A stretch of 33,465 nt of DNA from Bacteriovoracaceae bacterium (GCA_023954635.1 JAGSHI010000030.1:1-33465); one strand, 5' to 3'; shown: positions 17,531 to 26,633, counted from the first letter of the stretch. Notes: generated by a model not told the origin, from the letters alone. Numbers and translations are program-made.

Positions 17531-17567
17531 AAAAAGGCCAGATCGAATAACTCGATCTGGCCTTTTT
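17531..17567. terminator. Bidirectional terminator between convergent genes
   Basis: AAAAAGGCCAGATCGA (17531-17546) is perfectly complementary to TCGATCTGGCCTTTTT (17552-17567) with a 5-base loop. The T run on one strand and A run on the other allow it to stop both the ferredoxin gene (plus) and the large metalloprotease gene (minus), whose stop codons lie just outside the stem. Confidence 0.92.
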
Positions 17568-17575
17568 CATTTTGA

Positions 17576-20500
17576 TTAGATTGATTGAATGTTTGTAGGA
17601 AGAATTTCAAGTAGCAACTTATACTCTTCTACCTTTTTGTCTGTAAGCACATCTCCAAGAAAGTTAGATAAAACTCCCATTGAGATATCGTAAAGTTTCT
17701 TTTCATCTTCAGTCGCTTCTACTGGTGGTACTTTTGTAGCAGCTTCTTTAAGAGCGATTACTTGATCATACTTAGCTTGACCCATCATATAGACTAGGAA
17801 GGCCTTTTTTCCCATCTCAGCGTCGCCACCAAGAGCTTGTGTAAAGAACTCTTCTGTGAACTGAGGATCATTAGCAGGTAAACCTAGTATCTGACCAGCA
17901 AGACCATCTGGAATACTCCAAGCAGCTTGTTGCTCTTCAGAAAGATCACTTGGCATAGGCGGATTAATTCTCCACTTAAGAACCTTAAGAACAGTTTCTT
18001 TTCCAAGTTTCTTTAAAAACTCTAAGCTATCCATTCCTTCAAGCATAGTGAATGCAAGTAGGTTATCTTCAGTTGCACCGTAAAGAACATCATCAATCAT
18101 AGTTGACACTATCCCTTCGCCTTCAAATGGATTGTCTCTGTCTTTCTTTCTTACTGTAAAAGTATTCACAAGCTTTCTGGCTTCTTTTTTCATATCAACA
18201 TGATCAGTAAGACCTTGTCTTGCTGCCATTGAAAGAAGAACTTTGTTCAGGTGATCAGTTCCACTTAGGGAAAGACCTAAATAGTTGTACATCCACTGTG
18301 GACCTGACATATCAAGGATCTTGTAATCAAGATCTATAGAGTATGCCTCTTCGTATTGCTGTCCATCTTCTTTCTTAAATTTAACTCCATTTTGAAGTGG
18401 AACCCCTGAACCAATATGTCCAAGTACTGCAAAGATCTCAGGAGCAAGTTCAGTGTGATCAATATAAGATCTATTGATACTGTCACTTGTTGGTCTACCT
18501 GAATCTCTTTGGAAAAGAGATTTCATCGCCATAACTCTATCGATCCAAGTACCGATCACATATCTGTCTGAACTGTAGATATGTTCATCATCGTTATCTT
18601 TAAAACCGTTAAGAAATTTACCAGCTTCACCTTTTACAACCATTTCATCTTCAAGAACTTTGTCCTTGATCGCTTTATCGAAACAAGTGTGTGGTACATA
18701 CTTGATATCAAATTTTACATCGTTATAAAGTGAGGCAAGTGGCTTAAGCTCAACTGTTTTCATATCAGGATCATCTTTCTTAGCAAGAGCACAAAGGTGA
18801 TCAGGAGTCTTCAAGACTTCAAGAAAGAAATTACCTGCGATCTTAACAGCATCTCTTCTGTCATTGATCATCTTACAAACTGGAAACTGAGCTGTTTGCT
18901 GAGGTGAACAACCACTAATTAGTATGTCATCGCTAAAGATAGAAGCGAAGAATTCCCAATCTTCGAAAACGTCTCTAATAGCATTAAACTCTCTGTATCT
19001 TGCGAATAAGTAACCACTGTACTTATAAACATCAAAGTCGTTTCTTCCATCTCTGAAGTTTCTGTACTTATAAAGATCTTTGTATCTTTGGATCTTGTGC
19101 TCAATAATTTCAACAAGGCTAGAACCTTCGTCAAAACGGTTACACGAAGTTGAAAGTCCTGCATTTCCATCTGTACAGAAGCTATAGTCTTTCTTAGCTA
19201 GGCTTTCTGACTCTAATTGTGGGTACAAAGCTCTCAATGTTGTTGGAACATCTACAAGCTTAGTTTCAATAACATTTCCAGCTTCATCTTTTTTAACAGC
19301 TTCAATTTTTCTAGCGTATGCAAATCTAAGAGCAGCGATATCGTATTTACCAAATACTGTAAGTTCGTTCATTGTTGAGATCGCATAATCCATAACTGAA
19401 CTGTAAGTAGGAAGGTTTTCGATCCCTGCACCTGTTCTCGTATTAAGAGAGTCAATTTCTTCTTTACTGTAGAAATTGTCCTTATCGAATGAACCAATAA
19501 AGTTGTGTCTAAGACCAAGGTTGTGTCCAAACTCGTGAACAAGAGTTGAAGTATAAGAAAAAGGAACGATAATATCGATCGCAGCTTTTTGTTGTGCTTC
19601 TGTTAACTCATCCCAGCCTTTTAAGATCTTTTTGTTTTCGTCCTTAAAGAACTCTGGGTTGTCTTGAATTCCAGGAAGAAGAGTCTTAACTCTACCTGCA
19701 ATTTGAAGAAACTCTTCATGGTATGCATTGTTTGTTGCATACATATGAAGTTCCTTTTCTTTTTCAACCATTTGTTTTTCGAACTCATCCATATGACGAG
19801 TTTCGATTTGAGAAGGGTTTAAACTTCTTTTAAGTCTTTCTTTTAGTTGTCTCTTAACAGAGAGAGAGTTTTCTCTAACTAGCTCAAGGCTATTTTCATC
19901 AAGTCTTCTCTTGTTTTGAACAAACTTCTTAAAGTTCTTAAATTGTTCTTTTACCTTTGGAGACTCATGCTGAAGCTTTCTAAGCTCAGAAACACTTAAC
20001 GTTTTCTCTTCTTTCTTAAGAGATTTCTCATCTTCTGTTTCAGCTTCGGCCTTCTTAGCAGCGTTAGTTGTAAGATCAACCATTGATTGCCATACGTATC
20101 TTGAAGTTGAAGTAAGTACTCCACCATACATATTAACGTGGCCTTGAACGATCTCACCTGTGTACGGGTTTGTTACTGTAGGAGCATAACCTAAAAGTCC
20201 ATTTGCTAGAGGATCGTCGATAAGAACAAGCATGTTGTTTCTTAAATCACCAACTTTCTTACCTCTTGCTTGGTAATCGAATTCAATTCTAATCCCAGCG
20301 TCAGCTTGATCAAGAGCATCGTTCATTACTTTTGCAGCATTTTTTGTTGCTTCAAGAATTTTAGCGTTGCTTGCCTTAAAGTATGAATCACTTAAGTAAT
20401 ACTTGATCTTTCTTGGAGCATCATCATTATCTGCTGGACTCCATCTTGAAAGAAGGTACTTCTTCTCTTTTCTTTGTGTATCATTATCGATACCAAGCGC

Positions 20501-22291
20501 CATTGTGAAATCTTTAAAGAAACCAAACTCACTATGGTCATGAATAGGGTAGTCAACAGCTTTGTAGTTTTCTGTTGCAAGATCATCAAGCTTCACAAGA
20601 GAGTAATAGAAAGATGTCTCAAATGCAGTGTTTTTGAAATCTGAGAAACCTTCTGGGTCTTTTGCATAGTGCTCATAAAGACATGAACTCCAGTTTGGAA
20701 CTGTCGTATACTTTCTCTTTAGTTCAACATTGATAACACCCTTTTCAACTTCGTAAGAAACTAATTCTGCACGTCCTTTAATAAGACATGGAGAATCGAG
20801 TGTGGCGATATCTAAAAGGTTAGTTTGTTCAATCTTCAAACCTTCAAAGTTAGGAATAAAGAATCTTCTCTTACTCCAAGTCAGGTCAGTGTTTTCTTCA
20901 TCTCCTGAAGTACACTCACCATTGTCATCAGTTCTACATCTGTAATCTTTGTGGCTACCAGGTATCTTTAAAACTGGACTTGTATTAAGTGGATTATCAT
21001 TCCATCTATCTTCATTATCTAGCTCTTTTACTTCAAGTCCGTCTTCGGCCCACTGAAGCTTAACAACTCTTTCGTTACCTTGATAAAAAGGAGCAGCAAT
21101 AACAACGTCTCTAGGAGTTCCCATAGTCATTGGAACATAAAGATATTTACCTTCAAGTTCAACTTGGTCTTCTTTACTGATGATAATTTTATCAGTGAAG
21201 TTAATGTCTTGCCCGATCGCATCTTTTTTAAGAGCTGATTCTAGATTGATCTTCACGAACTTACTTTTTGTGTGATGGATGTCATCATCTAAAGTAACAG
21301 TCGCAATTGGATGATTATCATTAGTGTTAAGCTTCAATTTGATATGTGTAGCTGAAGCACTAAATACTGGCTTTAGAATACAATCTTTAAGCTCAATTCC
21401 TGCTCTTTTTGCGATTGTCTTTCCACACTTCTCAATTCTAGGATCATTTTTAGTTAGCGCACCTTTTTCTAGAATATTAAGATTCTTTTTATTAATTGGC
21501 TTTTGAACATAAATTTTGTCACGAACTACTTTCAATTTTAGAGGAGAGTTATCATCACTAATTTGTGGAGTCATTCCAAGAACAGTATTGTTTTTGAAAA
21601 GTGACTTCAGTCCTTTTAGAGTAACAACTTTCTTATTAAGAGCAGTTTTTCTAAAGACTGCTTTTTTCTCGTCGTAATCACCTTCTCTAAGCCCTGCAAG
21701 AGTTCTATTTTCGATGATTGGATCAATTCTTACGTGAGTAGAACCGGCCTTACTTCTACTTCTAAAAACAACAGTTCTTGTTTCTTCACCAAGGTCGTTT
21801 TCAGCTCTTTCAAGTATTCCGTATGTAGAGATATTGTACTGGAAAATAGGAGTTTTATTTCCAACTGTAATTGAGCGACTATGCTCTGATTGTTCTGTTT
21901 GAGCTTCAACGAAAGCAACAAGATAGTCTGAAGTTAAGTTAAAGCTAACTTTGAACTTTTCTCCTGCTTTAGCAGATTCGATTGATAAGTCTTTTAGGAA
22001 AGGTTTTAGTCTTTCATCACCACTAACCATTTCAATGCTCTTATATTGCTTTTCATTTAAAGCATAAAAGCTTGAAACTTCAGCATCGGCTTGAACGGCC
22101 TGGATTGAGTTGTTCCCAACTGCCTGAACGACAACGCTAGACTTAAAAAGAGTTGTTGGGTGTACATTTTTTTCTATATCCTCAGAAACTTTCTCAGGAA
22201 GTTCCTTAGCACAACTGACTACGAGTAAACTCATCAGTACAAGTTTGGCAAGCTTTGAACTTGCGAATAGATTTTCCATTTTCTTGGCCAT
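17576..22291 (-). CDS. Very large lipoprotein zinc metalloprotease (metzincin-like, EcxA/DUF4953 type)
   Basis: This 1571-residue exported protein has a lipoprotein signal (LLVVSC near residue 27), so it is probably anchored to the outer membrane. The zinc motif HEFGHNLGLRH has His919, Glu920, His923 and His929. About 38 residues later SVMDY (Met967) forms a Met-turn, so it belongs to the metzincin-type proteases, closest in pattern to bacterial EcxA-like/DUF5117-DUF4953 proteins. A charged, helix-rich stretch at about 735-855, rich in Lys and Glu, lies directly before the catalytic motif and looks like a coiled-coil insertion. AGGAG lies seven bases before the ATG. Codon use differs from neighbours in having few GGCC. 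A role in digesting extracellular or prey protein is inference. Confidence 0.85.
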   Translation of the reverse strand: MAKKMENLFASSKLAKLVLMSLLVVSCAKELPEKVSEDIEKNVHPTTLFKSSVVVQAVGNNSIQAVQADAEVSSFYALNEKQYKSIEMVSGDERLKPFLKDLSIESAKAGEKFKVSFNLTSDYLVAFVEAQTEQSEHSRSITVGNKTPIFQYNISTYGILERAENDLGEETRTVVFRSRSKAGSTHVRIDPIIENRTLAGLREGDYDEKKAVFRKTALNKKVVTLKGLKSLFKNNTVLGMTPQISDDNSPLKLKVVRDKIYVQKPINKKNLNILEKGALTKNDPRIEKCGKTIAKRAGIELKDCILKPVFSASATHIKLKLNTNDNHPIATVTLDDDIHHTKSKFVKINLESALKKDAIGQDINFTDKIIISKEDQVELEGKYLYVPMTMGTPRDVVIAAPFYQGNERVVKLQWAEDGLEVKELDNEDRWNDNPLNTSPVLKIPGSHKDYRCRTDDNGECTSGDEENTDLTWSKRRFFIPNFEGLKIEQTNLLDIATLDSPCLIKGRAELVSYEVEKGVINVELKRKYTTVPNWSSCLYEHYAKDPEGFSDFKNTAFETSFYYSLVKLDDLATENYKAVDYPIHDHSEFGFFKDFTMALGIDNDTQRKEKKYLLSRWSPADNDDAPRKIKYYLSDSYFKASNAKILEATKNAAKVMNDALDQADAGIRIEFDYQARGKKVGDLRNNMLVLIDDPLANGLLGYAPTVTNPYTGEIVQGHVNMYGGVLTSTSRYVWQSMVDLTTNAAKKAEAETEDEKSLKKEEKTLSVSELRKLQHESPKVKEQFKNFKKFVQNKRRLDENSLELVRENSLSVKRQLKERLKRSLNPSQIETRHMDEFEKQMVEKEKELHMYATNNAYHEEFLQIAGRVKTLLPGIQDNPEFFKDENKKILKGWDELTEAQQKAAIDIIVPFSYTSTLVHEFGHNLGLRHNFIGSFDKDNFYSKEEIDSLNTRTGAGIENLPTYSSVMDYAISTMNELTVFGKYDIAALRFAYARKIEAVKKDEAGNVIETKLVDVPTTLRALYPQLESESLAKKDYSFCTDGNAGLSTSCNRFDEGSSLVEIIEHKIQRYKDLYKYRNFRDGRNDFDVYKYSGYLFARYREFNAIRDVFEDWEFFASIFSDDILISGCSPQQTAQFPVCKMINDRRDAVKIAGNFFLEVLKTPDHLCALAKKDDPDMKTVELKPLASLYNDVKFDIKYVPHTCFDKAIKDKVLEDEMVVKGEAGKFLNGFKDNDDEHIYSSDRYVIGTWIDRVMAMKSLFQRDSGRPTSDSINRSYIDHTELAPEIFAVLGHIGSGVPLQNGVKFKKEDGQQYEEAYSIDLDYKILDMSGPQWMYNYLGLSLSGTDHLNKVLLSMAARQGLTDHVDMKKEARKLVNTFTVRKKDRDNPFEGEGIVSTMIDDVLYGATEDNLLAFTMLEGMDSLEFLKKLGKETVLKVLKWRINPPMPSDLSEEQQAAWSIPDGLAGQILGLPANDPQFTEEFFTQALGGDAEMGKKAFLVYMMGQAKYDQVIALKEAATKVPPVEATEDEKKLYDISMGVLSNFLGDVLTDKKVEEYKLLLEILPTNIQSI

Positions 22292-22351
22292 TATTTTTCT
22301 CCTAATTAACTTATCTCTACTTCTACGTTTCTATATATCTTTAATATGTTA

Positions 22352-23170
22352 TTAAAATGTGTAACCTAATGAGAAAAACATTGCTGCACTTCTCTCATCA
22401 AAAATATCTATATCTGTATTTGATCCATTGGCCGCAAGTGGAGAACCTCCATTTGCATATCCTAGTGACAATGATGTTTGAGCTGTTGGTGAGTAACCGG
22501 CAGTAGCAGCAAATCCAAATGAATCTCTCTCTCCACCTTCATAAGTCACTCTTCTATTGTATGAGCCAGTAACATTCATACTAACTTGGTCTGAAAAACC
22601 ATAGTTAACTGAAAGAGCGTTACCTAAACTGTATTGCGTGTTTGATCCACCAGTTAAGGCCGTGGTGTACTCATGAAAATAAAGAGCAGCATTTGGAACA
22701 TAAGAGATACTCATGGAATTGATTCCAAAGTTTTTTCCAAATATTGTAAAAGATGGACTGGCCTTAAAACCTGTAATCATCTTTTGATACTTTTTTGAAT
22801 ACTCTGAAGTTGGAATATAACCAATTAAAGTTCCACCAACTCTACCAGCTTCACTTTGGCCAAGAGTTGTACTCAATCCAACAGCAGAGTTACTCCAGTT
22901 CCACTTTCTTTCACCTTGTAGGTTCTTATTTCCACTAACTGAAGTGAACATTCTCACTCCATTCTTAAACTTATAACTATGTGAAACACCAAGGTCAGAT
23001 GAAATTGATTTCTCGGCATCATCTAAATGATGCATGGATGTGTTTAAAGTGGCCGAAGTTGATAATGACCAATTTTTAGACTTTTTGACACTACTAGTAC
23101 TATCACTGGCCAGAGTGGTACCAATTGAAAGTGTAAATAGAAGACCTAATGCCTTGATTTTTCTTTGCAT
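22352..23170 (-). CDS. Probable outer-membrane beta-barrel protein
   Basis: I do not recognise a named family. The ATG at 23170 gives a clean signal peptide (MQRKIKALGLLFTLSIGTTLAS) with AAGGA upstream; the longer ORF to 23245 would put 25 residues before it and is rejected. The mature part (about 250 residues) is rich in alternating Ser/Thr/Tyr/Gly strands, and the protein ends in FSLGYTF, the terminal aromatic pattern of outer-membrane barrels recognised by the BAM machinery. It lies 60 bases upstream of the large lipoprotein protease on the same strand, with no obvious terminator between, so the two may be co-expressed. Confidence 0.7.
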   Translation of the reverse strand: MQRKIKALGLLFTLSIGTTLASDSTSSVKKSKNWSLSTSATLNTSMHHLDDAEKSISSDLGVSHSYKFKNGVRMFTSVSGNKNLQGERKWNWSNSAVGLSTTLGQSEAGRVGGTLIGYIPTSEYSKKYQKMITGFKASPSFTIFGKNFGINSMSISYVPNAALYFHEYTTALTGGSNTQYSLGNALSVNYGFSDQVSMNVTGSYNRRVTYEGGERDSFGFAATAGYSPTAQTSLSLGYANGGSPLAANGSNTDIDIFDERSAAMFFSLGYTF

Positions 23171-23239
23171 TACCAATATTCCTTCGTGGTGTTTTGGGGT
23201 TTGTTCCCCATATCTGCAACTTAAGTGCCATAGTTTTGG

Positions 23240-23252
23240 TGTCATAATGACA
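23240..23252. promoter_or_regulatory. Perfect 13-base inverted repeat upstream of the barrel gene
   Basis: TGTCAT and ATGACA flank a single A at 23240-23252, about 70 bases upstream of the barrel protein's ATG. It looks like a dimeric repressor or activator site. TATACT (minus strand, near 23266-23271) lies about 15-20 bases upstream in the direction of transcription, so the palindrome would overlap the transcription start region. No regulator can be named. Confidence 0.3.
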
Positions 23253-23378
23253 ACGGTTTTAGTCCAGTATATTTTTGATGTGATATTACCAATTGAAGAG
23301 TTATAAAGGTGAAATTATGATGCATGGTGTAAGATTTACAGGTCACCATCGAAATTTCAGTTAGTTATAAGTTATTGA

Positions 23379-24062
23379 TTATTCAGGAGAATTTAATAGG
23401 TCAGATGAAAGAAGATTTTCTAGTCCTACACGATTCTCATCCCAGATATCTTTTAAAGAGATATCATCTGTAAGTACTGGAAATTCCATAGTCAGGACGG
23501 GACTCTTATATTTTTCAGGTGCATACTCACCTAATGAACCAGGTGTAGGATGACCTTCAATTTCTGGGACTATGGGGTAAGAATTGTGCCTTTCTAAAAG
23601 CTCAGCAATTTTTTGGCAATCACCATTTGTGTTAAGCATCGGTTTCCAAGAATGCATGGTGATGATCACACTTGGGGCAAATTTAGAAAAGAGCTTATCT
23701 AGGAATTTATTTTCGGGTTCAGACAATGCACTTGGGCCAGGGTTGTATTTGGTATCTCGGGCCTCACTAGTCCAAGATGCAGCCGGTAAGTTTCGATTGA
23801 GGTCAACTCCGTGTGAGTTCACTCGAGTTCCCGAGCGGTAGCCATCCACATTAAGAACGGGGATGACTATTAAAGGAACTTCAATATCATCTTCGGCCTT
23901 AAGCCACTCGAAAAGTTTTGAAAGGACGAAGACTCCTTCGACCTCGTCCCCATGGACTCCCGCTATGAGGTAAGCATACTTAGAAGCTTTGAGATCACTT
24001 CGATAAGCCTTGATCTCATCACCTTCAACAGAATGTCCCGATTTCAAGTCGATAAAATTCAA
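23379..24062 (-). CDS. M14-family zinc carboxypeptidase, MpaA-like murein peptide amidase
   Basis: This 227-residue single-domain M14 peptidase has zinc ligands visible as His37 and Glu40 (GVHGDEVEG) and His138 (TMHSW). The substrate segment VDLNRNLP (Asn90-Arg91) and the catalytic Glu194 (TMEFP) are also present. The compact size and the SHGVDLNRNLPA pattern are close to MpaA, which cuts the gamma-D-Glu-diaminopimelate bond of murein peptides. No signal peptide is present, so like MpaA it is probably cytoplasmic and would recycle peptidoglycan fragments, which a predator would have in excess. Its start overlaps the pterin-synthase-like gene by four bases. A succinylglutamate-desuccinylase-like activity is the alternative. 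Confidence 0.8.
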   Translation of the reverse strand: MNFIDLKSGHSVEGDEIKAYRSDLKASKYAYLIAGVHGDEVEGVFVLSKLFEWLKAEDDIEVPLIVIPVLNVDGYRSGTRVNSHGVDLNRNLPAASWTSEARDTKYNPGPSALSEPENKFLDKLFSKFAPSVIITMHSWKPMLNTNGDCQKIAELLERHNSYPIVPEIEGHPTPGSLGEYAPEKYKSPVLTMEFPVLTDDISLKDIWDENRVGLENLLSSDLLNSPE

Positions 24063-24553
24063 AGAGTATCTCCCTTGAATAAATGAACTGCGGACTGACC
24101 CGGAGTTTCTTCTACTTCAATTTCCAGACTTGAAAACTGGAAATCGAATCGTTTCTTAACTATTGATTTTATTTCATGGCCTATGAAGATTGCAAGCCTC
24201 TCGGCACTGGTGTTTTGAATAGGGAGAATCAATACGTCTTGTTTAGGGAAACTAAAAGTTGATCCATCTGGGGTTTTTAAATTGATATTGGTGTCTGTTA
24301 ACTGGGTTTCAAGCTTTAGGTTTTCACCCGGAATAAGGACTTTATGGTCGAGTGAGTCGCAAACTTCTCTAACGATGGGTTTTATATCGAGAAAGTCGAA
24401 AACCATATCAGCAGTCAGTTTTGGGCTATCGCCTTTGACTTTGACTCGGTAGTTATGGCCATGCAGGGGTTCACGTGACCCATCTTCAAAAATCAGAAAG
24501 TGTGAACAGGCGAAGTTAAAATATTCCTTGTACACCTTAATGCTAAATTCCAT
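24059..24553 (-). CDS. 6-pyruvoyl-tetrahydropterin synthase homologue, PTPS-III-like
   Basis: This 164-residue member of the QueD/PTPS (COG0720) family acts on dihydroneopterin triphosphate. Zinc ligands are His18 (CSHF) and His31 and His33 (HGHNY). The usual QueD/PTPS motif CxxxHGH is replaced: Arg is at the cysteine position and the sequence reads E-P-L-HGH (Glu28), i.e. ExxHGH. In the literature on this family, that signature marks PTPS-III, which makes 6-hydroxymethyl-dihydropterin for folate and can replace FolB. So folate rather than queuosine is the more likely pathway. The C-terminal EVEETPGQSA segment is also typical. It overlaps the M14 peptidase gene by four bases. Confidence 0.82.
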   Translation of the reverse strand: MEFSIKVYKEYFNFACSHFLIFEDGSREPLHGHNYRVKVKGDSPKLTADMVFDFLDIKPIVREVCDSLDHKVLIPGENLKLETQLTDTNINLKTPDGSTFSFPKQDVLILPIQNTSAERLAIFIGHEIKSIVKKRFDFQFSSLEIEVEETPGQSAVHLFKGDTL

Positions 24554-24727
24554 TAAATTTATACCTCGTGTGTTTTCCTAGGTTGGCGTTTTAACACTTT
24601 ATGAACTTGGAGCAAAGAAAAGTATTACTCTTTCGCGTTGCGTATAAAGCTTTATGGTGTTCATTTAAAATACGGTAAGTTAGAATTTAAACTTCCTTTT
24701 CAGTCTTATAAAATTAAGGTGTTAAAG

Positions 24728-25972
24728 ATGAGTAAAGAACAGGTCAATCAGTTGGACCCTGCTGTTGAAAAAGAAGTTCAAAAGCAACTGGAATATTTAA
24801 AATTTGGTGTAACTGAGATTACCCCTGAAGATGAGTTTGTGAAAATGCTTAGGCATTCTATTTCTACAGACACTCCTCTTCGAATTAAGTGTGGCATTGA
24901 TCCGACAGGAGCTGATGTTCACTTAGGTCACCTAGTTCCTTACCGTAAGATGCGACAGTTTCAAGATTTAGGTCATGTTGGAGTCGTCATTATTGGAGAC
25001 TACACTGCTTCTATTGGTGATCCCTCTGGGAAAAATGAATCGAGGCCAGCTCTTGATCCCGATACTATTAAACTTAATGCCAGAAAGTACATGGACCAAG
25101 TTTACACAGTAGTAGATCCTGATAAAACTGAAGTTTGTCATCAAACAGAATGGTTTGAAGATGTCACATTGAGAGATGTTCTTTCTTGGGCGGGTCAAAC
25201 GACGGCCGCAAAGCTTTTAGGTCATGAAACTTTTAGAGATAGACTCGAAAAAGGTTTCCCTCTCGGACTTCATGAACTTTTCTACCCTGTATTACAAGGG
25301 ATTGATTCCGTTTTTATCAAGGCCGATGTTGAACTTGGTGGATCAGATCAACGTTTTAATGTTTTGATGGGAAGAGACTACCAAAAAAACTCGGGGTTAA
25401 GACCTCAGGTGGCGATGTTGCTTCCAATTATTACTGGAACATGTGGAACTCAGAAAATGAGTAAGTCGCTAAATAATTACATAGGTATTTTAGATGAGCC
25501 TTTCGACAAGTTTGGAAAGGTTATGAGTATTCCCGATAATCTAATGATTGAGTGGTACCAGTACTTAACAGATATCGGCGAAAAAGATTTTCAAACTTTA
25601 AAAACTGGAATTGAAGATGGAAGCCATCATCCAAATGAAGCTAAAAAAGAATTAGCTTCTCGGATTGTTAGTTTCTTCCATGGTGATCAGTCCGGTAAAG
25701 AAATGCGTGAGCAATTTGAAAATGTATTTAAGAAAAAAGAAATCCCTGACGATATTCCAGAGTTTGAATTAAGTGAACCTTCGCAATTGATATCTATTTT
25801 AGTTGACGCTGGTCTTCTTGGTAGTAAGGGTGAAGGGCGAAGACTTGTAAAACAAAAAGCTGTCGGAGTTGTCGATGGTGACAAGTTTTCTGATCCCGAA
25901 GTTAAACTTGATGACTCTCATAAGGGAAAAGTTATCAAAGTTGGTAAAAGGAAGTTTTTAAAAATCATATGA
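24728..25972 (+). CDS. tyrS: Tyrosyl-tRNA synthetase
   Basis: This class I aminoacyl-tRNA synthetase is 414 residues from the ATG at 24728, which has AAGGTG upstream; the longer reading from a TTG at 24638 adds 30 residues of no visible homology. The HIGH motif appears as HLGH (GADVHLGHLVPY) and the KMSKS motif as QKMSKSLNNYIG. The C-terminal S4 RNA-binding domain is visible (LLGSKGEGRRLVKQKAVGV). The arrangement fits the TyrZ-like bacterial group. Its stop overlaps rnhA by four bases. Confidence 0.95.
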   Translation: MSKEQVNQLDPAVEKEVQKQLEYLKFGVTEITPEDEFVKMLRHSISTDTPLRIKCGIDPTGADVHLGHLVPYRKMRQFQDLGHVGVVIIGDYTASIGDPSGKNESRPALDPDTIKLNARKYMDQVYTVVDPDKTEVCHQTEWFEDVTLRDVLSWAGQTTAAKLLGHETFRDRLEKGFPLGLHELFYPVLQGIDSVFIKADVELGGSDQRFNVLMGRDYQKNSGLRPQVAMLLPIITGTCGTQKMSKSLNNYIGILDEPFDKFGKVMSIPDNLMIEWYQYLTDIGEKDFQTLKTGIEDGSHHPNEAKKELASRIVSFFHGDQSGKEMREQFENVFKKKEIPDDIPEFELSEPSQLISILVDAGLLGSKGEGRRLVKQKAVGVVDGDKFSDPEVKLDDSHKGKVIKVGKRKFLKII

Positions 25973-26619
25973 GTAAAAAAAGATATCTCCATACATTAAC
26001 TCAAATCTTAGAACATTTTGATGATGACAAAGATGTTGTAAAGGCCATTGCCGTTTTACATGAGAAAATTGTTTCCAAAGATGATTGGGAAGAAGATATG
26101 GCGAATACTCCTGGTGATATGGAAGTGCCTGCGCAGATCGCAGGTAAAGAAGGATACTTTGCAGTCTTTTCTGATGGGGCCTGTCGAGGAAATCCTGGTC
26201 CTGGCTCCTGGGGTGCTGTTGGGCAAGATTCTAAAGGTGAAATCATTTTTGAAAGTTCAGGTGTTGATGTTCCAAGCACAAATAATCGAATGGAAATGGA
26301 AGGTGCTCTTCAGGCGATGAATAGTGTTCTTTTTTATGCACAAGAGAAGGGAGAGTCGATTGAGAAGCTTTTTCTCTTTAGTGACTCTAAATATGTTGTT
26401 GAAGGCATGAAGACGTGGAGACATGGTTGGAAAAAAAGAGGCTGGAAAAAGTCTGACAATAAACCGCCTGAAAATGTGGAACTTTGGCAACAACTCGATC
26501 AAGTTTCGACTAAATTTAAAGATATTCAATACGAATGGGTTAAAGGTCACGCTGGACACCCTCAAAATGAAAGATGTGATCAATTAGCAAACGAAGCATT
26601 AGATGATGCTGGGTTTTAA
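25969..26619 (+). CDS. rnhA: Ribonuclease HI with N-terminal extension
   Basis: This 216-residue protein degrades RNA in RNA:DNA hybrids. The catalytic set is complete: Asp69 (FSDGACRGNPG), Glu109 (NNRMEM), Asp139 (FSDSKYV), His194 (KGHAGH) and Asp204 (NERCDQLA). The domain occupies about residues 62-214, the normal RNase HI size. The first 60 residues are an acidic helical extension not matching the hybrid-binding domain found in eukaryotic RNase H1. ATG overlaps the tyrS stop (ATGA). It is followed after 14 bases by the acid phosphatase gene, so tyrS-rnhA-phosphatase are probably one transcript. Confidence 0.94.
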   Translation: MSKKRYLHTLTQILEHFDDDKDVVKAIAVLHEKIVSKDDWEEDMANTPGDMEVPAQIAGKEGYFAVFSDGACRGNPGPGSWGAVGQDSKGEIIFESSGVDVPSTNNRMEMEGALQAMNSVLFYAQEKGESIEKLFLFSDSKYVVEGMKTWRHGWKKRGWKKSDNKPPENVELWQQLDQVSTKFKDIQYEWVKGHAGHPQNERCDQLANEALDDAGF

Positions 26620-26633
26620 AAATATTAGGAGCA

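Noticed and set aside
23171-23245. Longer start for the outer-membrane barrel gene
   Set aside because: It would place 25 polar residues before a clear signal peptide; the ATG at 23170 has AAGGA upstream.
24638-24727. TTG start giving tyrS 30 extra residues
   Set aside because: No visible homology in the extension; ATG at 24728 has an AAGGTG site and gives the normal length.
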